Shown here one piece after another: positions 60,524-64,000 of a stretch of 64,000 nt of DNA. The notes below the pieces were generated by a model. It was not told the origin of the DNA and ran no database searches. It saw only the letters and a program-made list of their open reading frames with translations. Position 1 is the first letter of the stretch; every line of letters starts with the position of its first letter. Location: assembly GCA_046566145.1 (NCBI GenBank), contig JBKHXF010000022.1, forward strand, positions 124,001 to 188,000, read 5' to 3'. Position numbers and translations under genes: made by a program. This DNA is from JBKHXF01 sp046566145 (GTDB taxonomy: Bacteria; Actinomycetota; Nitriliruptoria; Nitriliruptorales; Nitriliruptoraceae).

Positions 60524-60938
60524 GGAACCGCAGCCACGCCGTCGACCCGGCCGCCGGCGCGTGCCGGGCGGCCCGGACGACGCCCTCGGCCGCGCGCCGC
60601 GCCTGGTCCGACACCCCGTCGGCCCCGCGGGCCAGGACGTCCCGGGCGTGTGCCAGGGCCCCGAGGAAGGACCGCCGTGCGGCCTCGATCCGCTCGAGGG
60701 TCGCCGTCGCGCCGGCGGCGTGCGCCTCGAGGAGGTCGGCCGCCTCGTCGAGCGCGTCCGCCTCGCGTCGCAGCTCCGACACGAGCCGGTCGAGGTCGGC
60801 ACGCCAGCGGTCCGCGCCCGTGGAGACCCACCCGACCAGCGCGGTCGCCGCCAGCCGCCGCGCCTCGTCGCGGAGCTCGTCCGCCCGGCGCCGGGTCGTC
60901 CTGGCCAGGTCGCGCACCCCGCTCGGATCACCCACCAC
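60516..60938 (-). CDS. WXG100-like helical protein
   Basis: A 140-residue all-helical protein. DLARTTRRRADELRDEARRL, then GWVSTGADRWRADLDRLVSELRREADALDEAADLLE (quoted in parts) and a further amphipathic helix match the hairpin of WXG100/ESAT-6-like proteins; WVSTGAD stands near the WxG turn and W follows shortly after. It is longer than the usual 100 residues. GTG codons at 60938 and 60935 are both usable. It is the first gene of the operon with the EspG-like, hydrolase and lipoprotein genes. No ESX ATPase (EccC) is in the window. Confidence 0.68.
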   Translation of the reverse strand: MVGDPSGVRDLARTTRRRADELRDEARRLAATALVGWVSTGADRWRADLDRLVSELRREADALDEAADLLEAHAAGATATLERIEAARRSFLGALAHARDVLARGADGVSDQARRAAEGVVRAARHAPAAGSTAWLRFRG

Positions 60939-61264
60939 GTCCGCTCGGCCCCCTCGGGTCCCTTCGTGTCGCAACGTAGCATCTCCGTGCCCTGCCGTGC
61001 ATCGTGCGGCACGTGGAGGCCGTCTCCCGGCGAGGGCCGACGTCGCCCCCGACGCGGCTCGCGCCGGCGCCGAGGGGCCGACGGGCGGCTGGGCCATCGG
61101 GCCACCGCCGGACGGCAGGGGTCGGCTTCCCGAACGGGAGGGTGGTGCCGCGCGGACCTGTCCCGACCGGCAGGACGGTCGTGGCGACGCCGGAACCGCG
61201 GGCGGCAGGGTGTCCCCACGTCACCCGACGCGCCCGTCCCCCGACACGTGGAGGTCACCCCGCC

Positions 61265-61429
61265 ATGGGACTCGTCATCGCCCTGCTCCTGCTCGCGCTG
61301 CTCTTCGGCGGCTTCGGCCTCGTCGTCGAGGGCCTCCAGTTCCTGCTGGCCATCGCCCTGATCCTCTTCATCGCGAGCTTCTTCACCGGCTGGCGCAACC
61401 GCACGACCATCGTCGAGCGGCGTCGCTGA
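61265..61429 (+). CDS. Small hydrophobic membrane protein
   Basis: A 54-residue protein with two close hydrophobic segments (GLVIALLLLALLFGGFGLVV and FLLAIALILFIASFF) and a basic C-terminus (GWRNRTTIVERRR). The ATG at 61265 follows GGAGG. Similar short hydrophobic proteins are common in actinobacteria and carry no known function. It lies alone between the WXG100-like operon (opposite strand) and hemB. Confidence 0.72.
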   Translation: MGLVIALLLLALLFGGFGLVVEGLQFLLAIALILFIASFFTGWRNRTTIVERRR

Positions 61430-61490
61430 CGCCCACCGGGCCCGGCGGTCCGCCGCCCGCGCCCCGCACGACCCGCCACGGGGGCGGCCG

Positions 61491-61496
61491 TAGACT
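61491..61496 (+). promoter_or_regulatory. Predicted -10 element TAGACT for hemB
   Basis: TAGACT lies 35 bases before hemB and is followed by CGGCCGCC, the same string as before purS. Confidence 0.5.
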
Positions 61497-61530
61497 CGGC
61501 CGCCCCCGTCGCCGTTCCCGCGAGAGCCAC

Positions 61531-62514
61531 GTGAGCGAGTTCCCCGACCTGCGGCTGCGCCGGCTGCGGCGCACCGCGGCGCTGCGCGCCGCCCACGCGG
61601 AGACCCGCCTCCACCCGGCCGACCTCGTCCTGCCGTTGTTCGTCAAGGCGGGGCTCGCCGGCGCCGAGCCGATCGGCTCGATGCCCGGCGTCGCCCAGCA
61701 CGGCGTCGCCTCTGCCGTCGACCTCGTGCGCGCCGCCGCCGCCGTCGGGGTGCGCTCGTTCATCCTCTTCGGCATCCCGGCCGCGAAGGACCCGGTCGGG
61801 GCCTCCGGCTGGGACCCGGACGGCCCGGTGCCCGTCGCCGCCCGCGCGGTCAGGGACGCCCTGGGCGACGACGTGGTCCTCTGGGCCGACGTCTGCTCGT
61901 GCGAGTACACCGACCACGGGCACTGCGGGCCCCTGGCCGCCGACGGGCAGGTCGTGAACGACGCGGCCGTCGAGGGCTACGTGCGCGAGGCCGTCGTGTA
62001 CGCCGAGGCCGGCTGCGACGTCGTCGCGCCCAGCGGGATGATGGACGGGCAGGTCGCGGCGATCCGCGCCGGCCTCGACGACGCCGGACACGACGCCACT
62101 CCCATCGTCGCGTACGCGGCGAAGTACGCGAGCGCCTTCTACGGACCGTTCCGCGAGGCGGCCGAGTCGGCCATGGCATCCGGGGACCGGGCCGGCCACC
62201 AGATGGACCCGGCCAACCGACGTGCGGCGCTGCGGGAGGTCGAGCTCGACCTCGCCGAGGGCGCCGACGTGGTGATGGTGAAGCCGGCGCTGCCCTACCT
62301 CGACGTGATCCGCGAGGTGCGTGACGCGTTCGACGTGCCCGTCGCCGCCTACCACGTGTCCGGCGAGTACGCGATGGTGAAGGCCGCCGCGGAGCGGGGC
62401 TGGCTGGACGGCGACCGGGCCATGGCCGAGGCGGTCCTGTCGATCCGCCGGGCCGGCGCCGGGCAGGTGCTGACCTACGCGGCCGTCGACCTCGCCCGCG
62501 CGCTGCAGGCGTGA
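61531..62514 (+). CDS. hemB: Delta-aminolevulinic acid dehydratase (porphobilinogen synthase)
   Basis: A 327-residue HemB, condensing two aminolevulinates to porphobilinogen. RLRRLRRTAALRAAHAETRL opens it. The zinc-binding motif is DVCSCEYTDHGHCG, so this is the Zn-dependent type. The Schiff-base lysines are in AAKYASAFYGPFR and MVKPALPYLD. The GTG at 61531 is 35 bases after a TAGACT -10. The stop overlaps the glycerophosphodiesterase start (GTGA). Confidence 0.97.
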   Translation: MSEFPDLRLRRLRRTAALRAAHAETRLHPADLVLPLFVKAGLAGAEPIGSMPGVAQHGVASAVDLVRAAAAVGVRSFILFGIPAAKDPVGASGWDPDGPVPVAARAVRDALGDDVVLWADVCSCEYTDHGHCGPLAADGQVVNDAAVEGYVREAVVYAEAGCDVVAPSGMMDGQVAAIRAGLDDAGHDATPIVAYAAKYASAFYGPFREAAESAMASGDRAGHQMDPANRRAALREVELDLAEGADVVMVKPALPYLDVIREVRDAFDVPVAAYHVSGEYAMVKAAAERGWLDGDRAMAEAVLSIRRAGAGQVLTYAAVDLARALQA

Positions 62515-63266
62515 CCGACGCCCCGGCCTGGCTCACCGACGTCCCCTACGCGCACCGTGGGCTGCACGGTCCCGGCGCGCCGGAGAACACGCTCGCGGCG
62601 TTCGCCCGGGCCGTCGAGGCGGGCGTCGGCATCGAGCTCGACGTGCACGCGACGGTCGACGGCCACGCGGTCGTGCTGCACGACCCGGACCTCACCCGCA
62701 CCGCCGGCAGGGCACTCGACGTGCGGCGCGCCCCGCTCGACGAGGTCCGCGCCCACCCGCTGACCGGGTCGGACCTGCCCGTCCCGACCCTCGCGGAGGT
62801 CCTCGAGCTCGTTGCGGGGCGCGTGCCGGTGATGGTCGAGGTCAAGAACCTCGGCCGCGGGGTCGGGGTGGTCGAGGAGGCGACGGCCCGGGTGCTCGAC
62901 GAGCACGTGGCGGCGCCGTACAGCGTCGCGTCGTTCCACCCCGGGACGGTCCGGTGGTTCGCGCTGCGCCGGCCCGGGCTGGTGCGCGGTCGGACCTCCG
63001 GCGTGCTCGCCGACGCGCCGCTGCCCGCCCCGGTCCGCGCCGCCATGCGCCGGCTGGTCGGGGTCCAGCGCAGCCGGCCGCACTACCTGTCCTACGAGCT
63101 CGCGGGGCTGCCCAACGCCGCGGTGTCGCGGCTCCGCGCCGCCGGTCTGCCGGTGATCACCTGGACCGTCCGCGACCGGGCGGGGGTGGAGCGGGCCCGT
63201 GAGCACGCCGACCAGTGCATCTTCGAGTCCCTGGACCCGGCCGAGGTCACGAGCCGCCACGGATAG
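62511..63266 (+). CDS. Glycerophosphodiester phosphodiesterase
   Basis: A 251-residue GDPD-family TIM barrel hydrolysing glycerophosphodiesters to glycerol-3-phosphate and an alcohol. AHRGLHGPGAPENTLAAF has the catalytic His and Glu, IELDVHATVDGHAVVLHDPDL supplies the metal ligands in two parts, and WTVRDRAGVERA closes the fold. No signal peptide is seen, so it is cytoplasmic. The start overlaps hemB; its TAG stop is part of the hemL -10. The link to heme genes is positional only. Confidence 0.9.
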   Translation: MTDAPAWLTDVPYAHRGLHGPGAPENTLAAFARAVEAGVGIELDVHATVDGHAVVLHDPDLTRTAGRALDVRRAPLDEVRAHPLTGSDLPVPTLAEVLELVAGRVPVMVEVKNLGRGVGVVEEATARVLDEHVAAPYSVASFHPGTVRWFALRRPGLVRGRTSGVLADAPLPAPVRAAMRRLVGVQRSRPHYLSYELAGLPNAAVSRLRAAGLPVITWTVRDRAGVERAREHADQCIFESLDPAEVTSRHG

Positions 63267-63269
63267 CCT
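63264..63269 (+). promoter_or_regulatory. Predicted -10 element TAGCCT for hemL, overlapping a stop codon
   Basis: TAGCCT begins with the stop codon of the phosphodiesterase and lies 32 bases before hemL. Confidence 0.45.
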
Positions 63270-63300
63270 CCGAGGCCGCCCCCCGACGCGAGGCACCGAC

Positions 63301-64000
63301 GTGGACACGACCACCTCCGCCGCCCTGTTCGAGCGCGCCCAGCGCGTCATCCCCGGTGGGGTGAACTCGCCGGTGCGGGCCTTCACCGGCGTCGGTGGCA
63401 CCCCGCGGTTCGTGCGGGTCGGGGAGGGACCCCACCTCGTCGACGCCGACGGCAACCGCTACGTCGACCTCGTGAACTCGTGGGGGCCGCTCCCGCTCGG
63501 TCACGTCAACGAGCGCGTCTTCGCCGCCGCGGTGAAGGCGCTCGGCCACGGCTCGTCGTTCGGGGCGCCCACCGAGGCCGAGGTGCTGCTGGCCGAGGAG
63601 CTCGTCGCCGCCGTCCCGTCCATCGAGAAGGTCCGGCTCGTCTCCTCGGGCACCGAGGCGGCGATGAGCGCCATCCGACTCGCCCGTGGCGCCACCGGCC
63701 GGTCCAAGCTGCTGAAGTTCGCCGGGCACTACCACGGCCACTCCGACTCGCTGCTCGTCTCCGCCGGCTCCGGGGTCGCGACGCTCGGCATCCCCGGCAC
63801 CCCCGGCGTCACCGCTGGCACCGCGGCCGACACCATCGTGGTGACGTGGAACGACCGCGCCGCCGTCGAGGCCGCCGTGGCCGAGCACGGCCACGACCTC
63901 GCCGTCATCGCCTGCGAGCCCGTCGCCGCCAACATGAACCTCGTGCCGCCCCGCGACGGCTTCCTCGCCTTCCTGCGCGAGCAGGCCGACGCGTGCGGGG
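63301..64000 (+). CDS. hemL: Glutamate-1-semialdehyde 2,1-aminomutase, cut by window edge
   Basis: The first 233 residues of HemL, which converts glutamate-1-semialdehyde to 5-aminolevulinate. LFERAQRVIPGGVNSPVRAF and GVGGTPRFVRVGEGPHLVDADG are the family start, followed by LVSSGTEAAMSAIRLARG (PLP phosphate site) and KFAGHYHGHSDSLL. The PLP lysine is outside the window. The GTG at 63301 follows GAGGCACCGAC weakly. It completes the local heme set with hemA, hemC, hemD and hemB. Confidence 0.95.
   Translation, partial: MDTTTSAALFERAQRVIPGGVNSPVRAFTGVGGTPRFVRVGEGPHLVDADGNRYVDLVNSWGPLPLGHVNERVFAAAVKALGHGSSFGAPTEAEVLLAEELVAAVPSIEKVRLVSSGTEAAMSAIRLARGATGRSKLLKFAGHYHGHSDSLLVSAGSGVATLGIPGTPGVTAGTAADTIVVTWNDRAAVEAAVAEHGHDLAVIACEPVAANMNLVPPRDGFLAFLREQADACG

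Overview
The window is a very G+C-rich chromosomal segment with dense, short-gapped genes, frequent GTG starts and many 1-4 base stop/start overlaps. Its gene content is actinobacterial: a GlnR-type orphan regulator beside a mycothiol synthase (mshD), a 68-residue BldC, a homodimeric AceE-type pyruvate dehydrogenase E1, a PurS/PurQ/PurL three-part FGAM synthetase, Rex, DUF4395, and an ECF sigma factor followed by a DUF5667-type protein. No ribosomal RNA, integrase, transposase or CRISPR array was seen, so this looks like core chromosome with a few accessory inserts. A deep-branching high-GC actinobacterium fits, but placing it in a named class would be guesswork.

Layout. 1-1633: end of a histidine kinase, a thioredoxin and a single-domain response regulator. 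1669-18460: de novo purine genes purS, purQ, purL, purF and purM, separated by other genes: a HELVH membrane protein, an MFS transporter, a nitroreductase, a Cys-rich copper-binding-type protein, a SipW/TasA-like surface operon (8826-12154), a GGDEF diguanylate cyclase and a membrane histidine kinase. 18457-30990: a GAF histidine kinase, a Leu/Val-type dehydrogenase, BldC, a PLP-lyase operon, a SIR2 protein, AceE, another histidine kinase and thymidine kinase. 31055-31349: tRNA-Lys, tRNA-Asp and tRNA-Phe on the minus strand. 31488-41075: mshD, glnR, a hydrolase, a 1481-residue LPATG surface protein, an HTH-TusA-like regulator, DUF4395 and a thioredoxin-like protein. 41203-48191: an acyl-CoA dehydrogenase, an LPRTG surface protein, a sigma/DUF5667 pair, a TIM-barrel isomerase and a secreted CAP-domain protein with a c-di-GMP-I type riboswitch. 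48631-64000: an acyl-CoA synthetase, a membrane protein, glutaredoxin, rex and the tetrapyrrole genes hemA-hemC-hemD, hemB and hemL. These are interrupted by a YihY-type protein, an opposite-strand WXG100-like/hydrolase/lipoprotein operon and a glycerophosphodiesterase.

How the genes work together. The purine genes cover FGAM synthetase (PurSQL), PurF and PurM. The hem genes take glutamyl-tRNA to uroporphyrinogen III, with Rex and glutaredoxin just upstream. Surface biology is prominent: a TasA-like protein with a signal peptidase fused to a substrate-like domain, two sortase-type anchored proteins without a sortase in view, and a CAP protein apparently controlled by c-di-GMP. A diguanylate cyclase and Bld-type regulators lie in the same window.

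The observations most worth following are: (1) the peptidase-substrate fusion at 9767-11485; (2) the c-di-GMP-I riboswitch at 48279-48375; (3) the HTH regulator with a TusA-like domain lacking its cysteine (39026-40006); (4) the WXG100-like operon at 57700-60938; (5) a degenerate methyltransferase-like domain on HemD; (6) an apparent AUC start codon at 23950. Recurrent TANNNT promoter hexamers sit 20-60 bases before many starts, and three of them use the TAG stop codon of the preceding gene.
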